Assembly: GCA_054601695.1 (NCBI GenBank)
Contig: BAAHQB010000013.1
Span: forward strand, 1,302,001 to 1,366,000
Direction: 5' to 3'
DNA length: 64,000 nucleotides
Source of the DNA: Amorphochlora amoebiformis
Lineage: Eukaryota > Cercozoa > Chlorarachniophyceae
This document shows positions 53,150 to 64,000 of the stretch, piece after piece. How positions within the stretch are numbered: position 1 is the first letter of the stretch; each line of letters begins with the position of its first letter. The notes beneath the pieces were generated by a model. It was given only the letters and a program-made list of their open reading frames with translations. It was not told where the DNA came from and made no database searches. Made by a program: the position numbers and the translations under genes.

Positions 53150-53360
53150 AAGATAACACAGAGAAACTAGAGATAGAGAGAGAGATAAGAGGAGAGAAAG
53201 ATATTAGAGAGAAAGAGAAGAGAGAGAGAGAGATCTTTGAGAAATTCAGAGAGATTAGAGAAAAGAGAGGGCAAAAGAGATTAGAGCGATAAGAGGAAAA
53301 GGAGAGAGAGAGGAAAGAGACTGACACGAGAGAGAAAGAGGAAGGTAAGAGGAAATTAAG
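53150..53360 (+). repeat. Purine (GAGA)n tract at a gene 3' end
   Basis: GA-rich run just beyond the TAA stop codon (53368-53370) of the minus-strand gene. On the coding strand it is a CT tract in the 3' flank. Confidence 0.75.
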
Positions 53361-53367
53361 ATGGAGA

Positions 53368-53550
53368 TTAGGATAGGGGAGTTTTGACATTCTTGGTCGT
53401 ATTGCCGCTTCTCTTTTCCTTCGCATCACCTATCATCAAGTTCAGCTCCTATAATGTAAGTATATATGTATATGTATATATATTTATATGTGTATTTGTA
53501 CGAATATATATATATATATATATATTTATCACACATACATAGATATGCAG

Positions 53551-53594
<44 letters not shown>

Positions 53595-53632
53595 TTGTCA
53601 ACATATATATATATATATATATAGACATATCC

Positions 53633-53675
<43 letters not shown>

Positions 53676-53718
53676 AATATAAATGGATGAATAAGGCTAC
53701 ATGCCTATACATACATAC

Positions 53719-53773
<55 letters not shown>

Positions 53774-53921
53774 AATATATATATATGTATATATATTTAT
53801 ATTATTATTATTATTATATACATATATAGAGGGATGGATAGGAATACGCACTATTTACAAGTCTAAGGACCAATTGCATGTTGAAAACATAAATGTATAC
53901 ATATGTGTTATGTGCATACAG

Positions 53922-53955
<34 letters not shown>

Positions 53956-54113
53956 GTCTATGTGTGTATTTATATGTGTGACATACATGTTTGTTATACA
54001 TTTGTATGTGTATATAAATATACTTAATATACATCAATAACTACCCACATGCACATAAACTGTCTCCTTAATACATTTGTATATTTATATGTATATATAT
54101 ATATATACAGTAC

Positions 54114-54162
<49 letters not shown>

Positions 54163-54176
54163 CAGTAAATAATAAA

Positions 54177-54223
<47 letters not shown>

Positions 54224-54823
54224 TACATATTATTCTCCTTACCGCTCCATGCTTCAGCATATTTAATATATGTATATATATATATACCATACATTACATA
54301 TATATATATATATAATATATGTATATATAATATATATATACCATATATATATATATATATATATATATGTGTATACATGTATGTATATATATATATATAT
54401 GTGCGTGTATATACATGTCTATACACTTACTGCTCTATCCTTCAGAGGCGGAACGTATACCAAATACACTACATGTCCATCCTAAGATGTCATCAAACTA
54501 TCATATTAACAAATAAAGACAGATGAGAACATGCGATGTGGTTACGTGGATATTCATCATCGATATGTAGATATATGAAAATGATGGAATTTTGATATTG
54601 TATAATGGATTCGTGATATATTGATATGCGAGATTGTGTTTATGGATAGGTGATATGCGGATGGTGTGGTATTGGATATGTGATATGCCATGGATATGTG
54701 TTATTGAATATGTGGATATGTGCCTGAGATTTATCGTCCGTATCCCTAACAAAAGCACATCCTAGACCTTTGCTCGAACTGTGTATACATATAATATTTC
54801 ATATAAACATATACACACACACG

Positions 54824-54867
<44 letters not shown>

Positions 54868-54949
54868 AGCATCATATCGTTACATAAAAATAATATATAC
54901 ATACATGCATATATATATATATATGTACAATATATATACATAAATATAA

Positions 54950-54983
<34 letters not shown>

Positions 54984-55206
54984 TCACATCTAGATACAGG
55001 TTTGTATATATATATATATATTCATATTTACGTTAATATATAGAGAGAGATAGGGGGAGAGAGGGAGAGATATGTGTATTTTAATTATATATACATATTA
55101 TATAACTTGTATTATATATTATGCTATCATATAGAAAACATATATATATATATATATATACATATAATATATATATATATATATATATTCTATGTTATTT
55201 ACATAC

Positions 55207-55238
<32 letters not shown>

Positions 55239-55252
55239 GTGAATATATGTAT

Positions 55253-55287
<35 letters not shown>

Positions 55288-55827
55288 ATTTGTATACATA
55301 TATATATATATATATATGCAAATATATGTGTATATATATATGTGTGTGTGTGTGTATTTTTTTTGATATACAGCACCTAATAACCTAATAAGCCTAAAAT
55401 CCTGAAAATTGTGTCTACATAAATATGTAAATTATGTGTATATTATATGTACACAATACTATATTTGATATACAGTACCTAATTCGACTCATCCTACACA
55501 AATTCTGTATGTATCTTACATATTCTCTACATATATATGTACATATAAATAAAGAATATTATATTTGAACAATATTATATTTGATTTACAGAACCCAATG
55601 CGCCTTAAATCCTGCTCAAATTCTGTCCTTAGGAAGGATCTACCATCCTCTTCATCCTCTTCACTCACCTAATCGTATAATAATAATATACTTTAATCTA
55701 AATATTCCATATATATATATGTGTATCTATACGAAAATATATATATGTGTATGTATAATTATGTATGTACATACGATACATACCATTTATCTATATGTAT
55801 GTATGTTCATTTAGAATACACGTGTAC

Positions 55828-55872
<45 letters not shown>

Positions 55873-56209
55873 CATATGAAATCATACACAGATATACATG
55901 TGTATATAAAAAGTATCTTTACATACATCTCTATGATACTTATACTCGTACATATACACGCATACATACATACACATACGCACACACATACACTTTTATA
56001 TACAAACACACATACATATATAAACCACACATACGCATATGCAACACCTCCGTGGATTTCATTGGTATCGAGGGGCCGGTAGGGTCAATTTCGACGTAGT
56101 CATAGGAGTTATTCTTATCTTTTTCGCGAAAATTCTTGTTTTTGTCTTGATTTTGGGAGGAAGCAGATTGGAGTCTAGATATATATATATATTATATTAT
56201 ATGTACATA

Positions 56210-56266
<57 letters not shown>

Positions 56267-56387
56267 TCTATATGTAGGCAAATATACAACCTATTGATAT
56301 TTTTTATATAGAATATGAAAAACATATTTCAATATGTGTAAAACACCTTTGTCTGTAGAAAGAACGACGTTTAAGAAGGTTGACCAC

Positions 56388-56452
<65 letters not shown>

Positions 56453-56798
56453 GCATCTAGATTAGTAAAGTGAGTAACACTGAGAGAAGGATTTTTGATT
56501 AATGCCTCTCATCTCCTACCCGGGGAAGATACTACAGTATCCTTAGGGTTAGGGATCAGATTATCAGCATGTCTTACTCCCAGGGCCATTGACTCTGCCA
56601 CTTAGTGGGTGACATTATGTTAGCGACCTCAGGAGGATTTCATGTTTTGGTTTGCATAGTCTCTTGTGTGAGAGGGGATGTGTGCTAGTTGTGGGTTGAC
56701 GATCTCTAAGTGAGGGGAGCTTTCGGTGCAGAGAAACTTAGTCGAACAACAAAGTATGTTTCACAAACACATGTATTTACAATACAAATAATGAATGT

Positions 56799-56840
<42 letters not shown>

Positions 56841-56909
56841 TATATGAAAATATAGAATACAAAGATACGCATATATACATATATATATATATATACGTAT
56901 ATATACATC

Positions 56910-56951
<42 letters not shown>

Positions 56952-57175
56952 TACATATATATATATATATATATATGTTTAACTAGGCTTTGTTGGGATA
57001 GGGTTCGGGTTAGGGTTAGGGTTACGGTTAGGATTAGAGTTAGGGTTATGGTTAGAGTTGATTTTAGGGATCGTAAACCCCAACGTGTATATTTATATAG
57101 TTAGTGTGTACAGTCTCATATAGCTCTTTTCTATGTAATATATATATATATATGTTATGCATATATATTATATAT

Positions 57176-57220
<45 letters not shown>

Positions 57221-57763
57221 CACACACACACACACACAGACACATACATATATACATTATATATACACATATATATATATATACACCCACATATATATAT
57301 ATATATGTACATATATTTGTATATGTACATCATAGATAACTTCTAACGATACAAGTACATAAAACATATTTACACGCTCTGATAAGTCGGTTAGGGTTAG
57401 GGTTAGGGTTAGGGTTAGGGTTAGGGTTAGGGTTAGGTTAGGGTACGGTGGGTTGAATTTAGGGTTAGGGTTATGGTAGGTTGGGGTTAGGGTATTGATG
57501 GGTTATGAATAGGATTATGGCTGTTAGGGTTACCAGGGGAAGATCATCGATTAGGCTGGAGCATAGGTTCTATATGTGGGTGTTTAAATGTATATATTAT
57601 ATTATATATATATATGTGTATATAAATGTATGTATATATATATTATATATATATATTATATATATATATATATATGTATATATGAATGTGTATTGTATTA
57701 CCGCAGAGTCGAAATCGGTCGCCAAGCGGGCCTATATAACATGGCGTGAATATTTGAGAAGTG

Positions 57764-57806
<43 letters not shown>

Positions 57807-58244
57807 TATATACATATATATAGGGATGGTAAGTGTGGACTACTCACATATATATACATATATAATATATTTATATATATATATATATATTTATATAAAT
57901 TATATATATATACATACATATATATACATATATGCACACATATTATATATATAATATATATATGTATATGGATAGATAGATAACATATCTATATTACTTA
58001 TACACCTTTATTGTTGTGAATATAAGAATTGTACCTTACTATTTTGTTGTAAACTTTTTCATTTTAATATAAAGGGATGATACCTTATGGATTTGAGGCT
58101 TGTGTTTACCCGCCTGAACGCCAAATCCAGACATCCATCGACCTTTTATCTGATGTATATATATATATATATATATATGTGTATATGCACATATGGCTTT
58201 ATATATCTATATTTATGTATATATGATGTATATTTATGTTTATA

Positions 58245-58314
<70 letters not shown>

Positions 58315-58534
58315 TCACATGCATACATACATACATGTATATATATAACTTCATACGTAAAAACATTTCATTCATACACACACACAAAAACATACATATA
58401 TATATATACATATATATATACACACATATATTCATAGTATTCATGTAGACATACACTACAAACCGTATCGCCTTTGCGGGCCCGATGTAGAAGAATTTTA
58501 TACTTACTGCTCACTCTTGAGGACTTATTCGAGA
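53368..58534 (-). CDS. Uncharacterised hydrophilic protein
   Basis: Minus-strand exons: 58508-58534, 58110-58149 ([12 protein letters not shown]), 57702-57731 ([10 protein letters not shown]), 57534-57555 (LIDDLPL, 22 nt), 56347-56387 ([13 protein letters not shown]), 56048-56174 ([20 protein letters not shown], then [19 protein letters not shown]), 54431-54468 ([12 protein letters not shown]) and 53368-53448 ([20 protein letters not shown]..., stop TAA). The first six chain without a phase break, which decides the strand against open plus-strand alternatives at 57.7 and 58.1 kb. The 56048 to 54431 junction does not agree, so an exon is missing there. Candidate upstream exons: 59430-59478 and 59801-59838, which agree with each other. 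Asn/Lys/Asp-rich middle suggests a disordered region. Family not recognised. Confidence 0.55.
54243..54263 (-). pseudogene. Partial copy of the 3' end of exon 54431-54468
   Basis: On the minus strand ctgaagcatggagcggtaag resembles ctgaaggatagagcagtaag at the exon's donor about 190 bp away. The donor is kept, but the rest of the exon is absent. Confidence 0.5.
54550..54730. repeat. Imperfect GGATATGTGATATG minisatellite
   Basis: Repeated gatatg/ggatatgtg words over about 180 bp. It lies in the intron between exons 56048-56174 and 54431-54468. No frame is preserved. Confidence 0.6.
55360..55665 (+). repeat. Three diverged copies of an about 105-bp unit
   Basis: tttgatatacag.acctaat followed by aatcctg/tcctac and aaattctgt recurs at about 55365, 55468 and 55580, with ATA-rich spacers. 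Each unit starts with a perfect-looking acceptor (ttgatatacag, ttgatatacag, ttgatttacag). The third is open for 26 codons after the acceptor; the first two are not. Confidence 0.6.
56551..56607 (-). repeat. Shared non-telomeric segment next to telomere-type repeat, copy 2
   Basis: On the minus strand it carries gagtcaatggccctgggag, taagacatgctga and taatctgatccctaaccct, matching 11161-11214 in block order. It is followed by only two telomere-type units. Confidence 0.6.
56985..57070 (+). repeat. Telomere-type repeat (TTAGGG on +)
   Basis: Degenerate TTAGGG units (gggttcgggttagggttagg) in the intron between exons 57534-57555 and 56347-56387 of the minus-strand gene. Confidence 0.85.
57388..57531 (+). 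repeat. Telomere-type repeat (TTAGGG on +), near-perfect core
   Basis: Eight almost perfect TTAGGG units at 57390-57436, then degenerate units. It touches the donor of the 22-nt exon 57534-57555: on the minus strand the donor reads GTAACCCTAAC, so the repeat forms the intron start. Confidence 0.9.
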
Positions 58535-58535
58535 C

Positions 58536-58615
58536 TAGGGTTAGTTAGGGTTAGGTTTAGGTCAGGGTTGGGGCTAAACTTATGTTTAGGGCTAGGATTA
58601 GGGTTACGGTAAGGG
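58536..58615 (+). repeat. Telomere-type repeat (TTAGGG on +)
   Basis: Degenerate TTAGGG units directly upstream of exon 58508-58534 on the minus strand. The acceptor CCCTAG is made from the repeat. Confidence 0.8.
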
Positions 58616-58734
58616 ATATACAAACACACACACACACATATATATATATACATATATATGAAATGTAATATAAATCTTAACTGGTAGTAGTAGTAGTACG
58701 AGTGAAGAATATGATAGTGGCCGATTTATATTTT

Positions 58735-58805
58735 GATAAATATGCCGGACGCCACGCGAACGGGAATGAGATATCTAGAAAGCATATATGTAATATGTAT
58801 TATGT

Positions 58806-58837
<32 letters not shown>

Positions 58838-58912
58838 TTTATTTGTGTGTTATATGTTTATACTTGACGAATATACCAGATGCCACGAAAACGGGAATGA
58901 GATATCTCGAAT

Positions 58913-58917
<5 letters not shown>
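58735..58917. repeat. Direct duplication of a 62-bp coding-like unit
   Basis: 58735-58797 and 58857-58917 match over tttatacttgacgaatatac, then agatgccacgaaaacgggaa and tgagatatct, separated by (TA)n. In one plus-strand frame both read N-M/I-PDAT-R/K-TGMRYLES, with several synonymous differences including AGC against TCG for the last Ser. On the minus strand copy 2 has an AG acceptor and GT donor. Strand of use unresolved. Confidence 0.65.
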
Positions 58918-58955
<38 letters not shown>

Positions 58956-58996
58956 GAAACGCCATTACAAATATGTCGAAATATCTTAATTGCATT

Positions 58997-59034
<38 letters not shown>

Positions 59035-59100
59035 AATACATACATATATATATATATAATTATATATATGTATATGAATAATCTACATATATACATATAT

Positions 59101-59138
<38 letters not shown>

Positions 59139-59280
59139 AATATATGTAATATATATATATATAATATAATATAACAACATATCAGTACATCCGATACATT
59201 GATTGTTTTCTAAAATATGCACATATAATGCATATGATACATATAAACACACTTATATATATATATATATACATATACAT

Positions 59281-59364
<84 letters not shown>

Positions 59365-59572
59365 GTACATATATATATATATATATAATGAATATATATA
59401 TATATATATATTATATATTAGATGTGTACATTGATTGCTCCCTTTTTCAGTCTCCACGTTGGTCCATGAAACACGCTCCTATTATATATATACACATATA
59501 TATATATATATATGTATATATATGTTATATTATATATATTTATATTTATTTATTTCTTTGATATCATATGAT

Positions 59573-59608
<36 letters not shown>

Positions 59609-59684
59609 TACATACACATACATATACATACATATATACATATACATATTTACATACAATATACATACATACACACACACACAC

Positions 59685-59721
<37 letters not shown>

Positions 59722-59758
59722 AGGTATATTCCAAATACACACACATACACACTCACAC

Positions 59759-59790
<32 letters not shown>

Positions 59791-60012
59791 ATGTAAATAC
59801 TGCGAATAGGACCTTTGCAGATGTGTGTATCTCGAGACCTGTATATAAGAGATTAAAGTAAGCATAACGTACATACATTTAGGTATATATACCTAAGATT
59901 GCACATGCAAATACATTTTCTACAAATACCACATATATATATATATATATATATTGTGTGAGCACATTAGTAAACACATACACAAATGCTGAGTCTTGGG
60001 AATACTCTATCA

Positions 60013-60052
<40 letters not shown>

Positions 60053-60092
60053 GGCATTGTATATATATATATATATATTAAATGTATCCACA

Positions 60093-60174
<82 letters not shown>

Positions 60175-60239
60175 TATACACATCATACAGATTCTTGTAC
60201 CACATATTACACATATTACACATATGTCTGTGTATATAA

Positions 60240-60294
<55 letters not shown>

Positions 60295-60546
60295 CATACG
60301 TACGTATGTATATATATATATATATATGTATGTACATATGGATAAATGATATTATGTATGTGTTTGAATATTTAATGTTAACATGCACATATATACATAT
60401 AAAACATGTATATATGTATGTATTTATATATATATATATATATATATAATATGAATTAACTTACCCTATACTTATCATTACCCATGTATATAAATGCATA
60501 TGTTTATGCATGCAAACCTGGTTGTATACATAATTAATTTTATATA

Positions 60547-60601
<55 letters not shown>

Positions 60602-60610
60602 GTGTATAAC

Positions 60611-60749
60611 CTCCTCCGATTATAGTGGTGTTATGATCATCCATAGAGAGCAAACATTTGTAGGAGTTAAATGGATCTTTCGCCTGAGAGCAATATAATG
60701 CATACATATATACAAATACATACCTATATATATATATATATATATATTT

Positions 60750-60793
<44 letters not shown>

Positions 60794-60860
60794 TATATAT
60801 ATATATATATATGTACATATATATATATATATACATAATACATATATACCTATATATACA

Positions 60861-60912
<52 letters not shown>

Positions 60913-60993
60913 TTATTATATGATCATCCGTTGGAAACAAGGTTCTGTAGAACTAAAATGGATCTGTGCCTGGAAGGAATATCCCTTCCTCTG

Positions 60994-61036
<43 letters not shown>

Positions 61037-62239
61037 TTGAGAAGAAAAGAGGGAATAAGAAACACTCAGAGCGGGAATGAGATGAAAAATTGGAGAGCGA
61101 ATAAAAGATAAAGTTAAAAACGGGAATGAGATGGGATGAGAGAGAGAATGAGATGAGATGAGATATGAGAGAGAGAATGAGATGAAATGAGAGAGGGAGT
61201 ATAAAAAAGATTAAAAGAGAGAATGAGATACAGCTAGAGCAGAAATTAGATGAGGTTAGAAATTGAATGAGACATGAATGAGATATAGTTTGATTCGAGA
61301 ACTCATGAGATAAGACTGGAGATAGAGAGTTCATGAGATAGAGTTGGAGGAATGAGATAGAGCTAGAGAGCGAATGAGATAGAGCTAGAGAGGGAATGAG
61401 ATAGAGCTAGAGAGGGAATGGGACAGAGCTAAAGAGGGAATCACAGAGTTAAAAAGATAATGAGATAGAGCAGAGTGGGAAGGAGATGGCCGCAGAGAGA
61501 GAGAGAGCCTTTCTAGCTTTATCTCATTCCCTTTCTAACTCTATCTCATTCCCTCTCTAGCTCTATCTCAATCCCTCTTCAGCCGCATCTCAATCCCAAG
61601 AGGAAGAGAGAGAGAGGGGGGGAGAGACAGAGAGAGGGAGAGAGAGAAGGAAAGAGAGTCGGGGAAAGACAGATAGAGAGAGCAGGAAAGGGATATAGGG
61701 AGAGAGGAGAAAGGAGAAAGAAGGGAAGAGAGGGGAGAGGAGAGAGGAGAGAGAAGAGAGGGGGAGGGAGAGAGGAGAAGGATGGAAGAGGGAGAGAGAG
61801 AGAGGGAGGGAGAGAAGGATACCTCAGCCGCTACTTGTGAGAAGATGGGGTATTCGGAGGATGATTGGGATTGGGTTTTCCCCTTCGAGTGTTTCCTCTT
61901 GCGGTAGTGGGTCTTGGCGTTATTCTCGAGTCTCATTATCTTTGTGTTTTAAGTGCGGTATATGTGTATGTGTATATGTATGCATGTATGTGTTTTGTAA
62001 TGTTTATATATGTATATATATAATATGTATATATGTATGTATTTATGTTATATATGCGTATGTCTATATATTTATAGAGAGAGAGAGAGAGAGCGAGAAA
62101 GAAGTTATACATGCTATATATATATATATTATATATATACATGTATATATTACACATGTGTAGTATAAATACACAAACAAACACACACACAAATATGTAC
62201 ATATATATATATATATACATACACACACACACACACACA

Positions 62240-62277
<38 letters not shown>

Positions 62278-62383
62278 AGTTTCCAAGCATGGAGTGCCAT
62301 TCGTCCAGCTTGTGAGAGGGGATATCCCCGCCTGAAGCACATATACACATACATACATATATATATATATATAATATACAATA

Positions 62384-62426
<43 letters not shown>

Positions 62427-62648
62427 TATACATATGTTTACATACAATATATATTATATATATTTACATACAATATATATTATATATATTTACATATAAT
62501 GTATGCTTATACATATATACGCACACATATACATACACATATAGATGATACAGGAATATATGCAAGTGTGTATGCATGTACGTGTGTATGCATGTACGTA
62601 TGTATGTAGTACGTACGCATGTGTATATTGTATTTGTATATCTACATC

Positions 62649-62679
<31 letters not shown>

Positions 62680-62932
62680 TTTGCACACACACATACATAT
62701 ATGTATGTATGTGTATGTATGTGTACATGTACACATACACACATGTATACATATATATGTACACATACACATAAATATACATATATATATATACAAATAT
62801 ATATATATATATATATATATAGAATATCGACATATAAGTATATATATATATATACATAATTATATATGTATATATATATATATATATATATACACATCAT
62901 ATGTATGTGCATGCACATGTATATATACATTG

Positions 62933-62981
<49 letters not shown>

Positions 62982-63079
62982 TAGACATATATATATATAT
63001 ATGTATTTACAAATGTACAAACATAAATATAATATACATCTACATATGTAAACATATGCATATGCATATACCAATATAT

Positions 63080-63129
<50 letters not shown>

Positions 63130-63216
63130 TACATACCTATAAAGACTAAGAAACAGAAACAACATACCCATACGTAAAGTCCCCCGCGACAGGATAGCCC
63201 AAGGATGCCAAATGTA
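60611..63216 (-). CDS. RluA-family pseudouridine synthase, C-terminal part
   Basis: Isomerises uridine to pseudouridine in RNA. Four minus-strand exons with agreeing phases: 63168-63216 ([17 protein letters not shown]), 62277-62331 ([18 protein letters not shown]), 61823-61939 ([20 protein letters not shown] then [19 protein letters not shown]) and 60611-60683 ([20 protein letters not shown]). The first two carry the family's C-terminal signature, LGxPxxGDxxYG followed by R(M)ALHAxxL. The catalytic Asp motif (RLDxxTSG) would be upstream, off the right edge. The region after HAWKL is a basic extension not typical of the family. The stop codon is not resolved. The intron before 63168-63216 is a telomere-type repeat block. 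Confidence 0.72.
60918..60984 (-). pseudogene. Damaged copy of exon 60611-60683
   Basis: gatcatccgttggaaacaag then aactaaaatggatctgtgcc tgg matches gatcatccatagagagcaaa then agttaaatggatctttcgcctg in the exon. Aligned in the exon frame it has DPF followed by TAG. An acceptor (ccttccag) is kept. It lies about 300 bp upstream in the same intron. Confidence 0.65.
61030..61820 (+). repeat. Purine tract with GGGAATGAGATAGAGCTAGA units and inverted copy
   Basis: GA-rich block. Units of about 20-22 bp, aatgagatagagctagagag, run at 61340-61480. The reverse complement (ctctagctctatctcattcc) follows at 61505-61600, making a long inverted repeat with a short spacer. GA repeats then continue to the donor of exon 61823-61939. 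Confidence 0.8.
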
Positions 63217-63860
63217 CTAGTTAGGGTTAGACTTTTGGTTACAATTAGGGTTGAAGTCTGTGTAACACTTAGGGTTAGGGTCTGGCTTACAGTTAGGGTT
63301 AGGGTTAGCATGATAGGGTTATTGTAGTTAGGGTTAGGGCTTGGGTTATAGTTAGGGTTAGGGCTTGGGTTATAGTTAGGGTTAGGGCTTGGGTTATAGT
63401 TAGGGTTAGGGCTTGGGTTATAGTTAGGGTTAGGGTTATACAGGGTTTGAGTTAAGGTGTGGATTTGGGTTATATTTGGGGTTAGGGCTTGGGTTATAGT
63501 TAAGGTAAACGGTTAGGGTTTGTACTACAGCAGGGTTAAAATTAGGATTACTGTTAGGGTTAGGGCTTAGGCTACTTAAAGCTATGGCTAGAGAGACTTA
63601 GGGTTAGGGTTTTGGCTACAGAGACTTACGGTTAGGGTTAGGGTAATGGCTTTGAATTCGAATTTATGTTCTACTTAGGCTTAGGATTAGGATTTTGTTA
63701 TAGCTAGGTATGGAGTTAAGGTTAGGGTCTCGGTTACAGTTAGGTTTAGGGTTCGGGTTACAGTAGGGTTGGGTTGGGTCATAGTTAGGGTTAGGGTTCA
63801 TGTTAGGCGTCGGGTTAGGGTTTGGGTTGGGGTTTGGTTAGGCTTTGGTTTGGTTTGATT
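63217..63860 (+). repeat. Interstitial telomere-type repeat block (TTAGGG on +) with a higher-order unit
   Basis: About 640 bp of degenerate TTAGGG. Between 63320 and 63430 a 29-bp higher-order unit (gggttatagttagggttagg gcttg) repeats about four times almost exactly. On the minus strand this is the intron before exon 63168-63216, and its acceptor CTAACTAG comes out of the repeat. Confidence 0.9.
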
Positions 63861-64000
63861 TTTTTTTTGGGTTTTTTGTTAAGAGTCGGTCATAGGTGTT
63901 GGAAATCCTATCTATTGATTGGATGTATCTAATAGAGGTATATATATACATATAAATATATATACATGTATGTATATATACATATATGTATATATACACA

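Noticed and set aside
55360-55665. CRISPR-like array
   Set aside because: Only three diverged units with AT-rich spacers, in a eukaryotic gene region.
57702-58150. Plus-strand exons [19 protein letters not shown] and [16 protein letters not shown]
   Set aside because: Open, with acceptor and donor, but the junctions do not agree in phase, whereas the minus-strand exons of the same islands chain through four junctions without a break.

Overview
This is eukaryotic nuclear DNA. Evidence: spliced GT-AG genes, degenerate TTAGGG telomere-type repeats inside the window, a mitochondrial calcium uniporter, an organellar/bacterial-type aspartyl-tRNA synthetase, an EMC5 subunit and a type II membrane glycosyltransferase. 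TGA, TAG and TAA all end genes, so the code looks standard. I cannot name the organism; the mix fits an intron-rich protist or alga. There are no operons, rRNA genes or CRISPR arrays.

Much of the window is (TA)n with (CA)n/(TG)n and (ATAC)n variants. Almost all long open frames of the form YIYIYI are this repeat and are not genes. The genes are short exons (22 to 278 nt) lying as islands in the repeat. Introns come in two kinds: compact (about 43-80 nt, no TA) and inflated (up to several kb of (TA)n). I rebuilt genes by requiring GT-AG borders, open frames and agreeing codon phase at each junction.

Layout. 1.40-2.11 kb (-): TKL/Raf-like protein kinase, 3' part off the left edge. 2.83-5.42 kb (+): MCU, nearly complete. 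5.97-10.07 kb (-): unknown basic protein. 11.33-13.34 kb (-): unknown protein. 14.03-23.12 kb (-): large unknown membrane protein in at least 13 exons. 23.28-25.00 kb (-): unknown protein with a C-terminal membrane segment. 25.31-25.94 kb (+): unknown protein. 25.96-31.98 kb (+): core-2/I-branching (GT14-like) glycosyltransferase in 10 exons. 32.49-44.22 kb (-): aspartyl-tRNA synthetase in 22 exons, converging on the glycosyltransferase. 45.9-46.75 kb (+): unresolved coding-like island. 46.80-47.34 kb (+): EMC5. 49.08-52.56 kb (-): unknown Pro/Thr-linker protein. 53.37-58.53 kb (-), perhaps to 59.84: unknown hydrophilic protein. 60.61-63.22 kb (-): RluA-type pseudouridine synthase, N-terminal part off the right edge.

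The genes are functionally unrelated housekeeping genes (mitochondrial Ca2+ uptake, organellar translation, ER membrane insertion, glycosylation, RNA modification). The most unusual structure is repeated 'exon echoes': damaged partial copies of exon ends lying in the neighbouring (TA)n intron, seen at eight or so places. Next come interstitial telomere repeats placed at gene 3' ends, within introns and once inside an in-frame coding exon. There is also a tRNA-headed SINE-like family in three copies, and an unrelated segment shared by two telomere-repeat tracts 45 kb apart.
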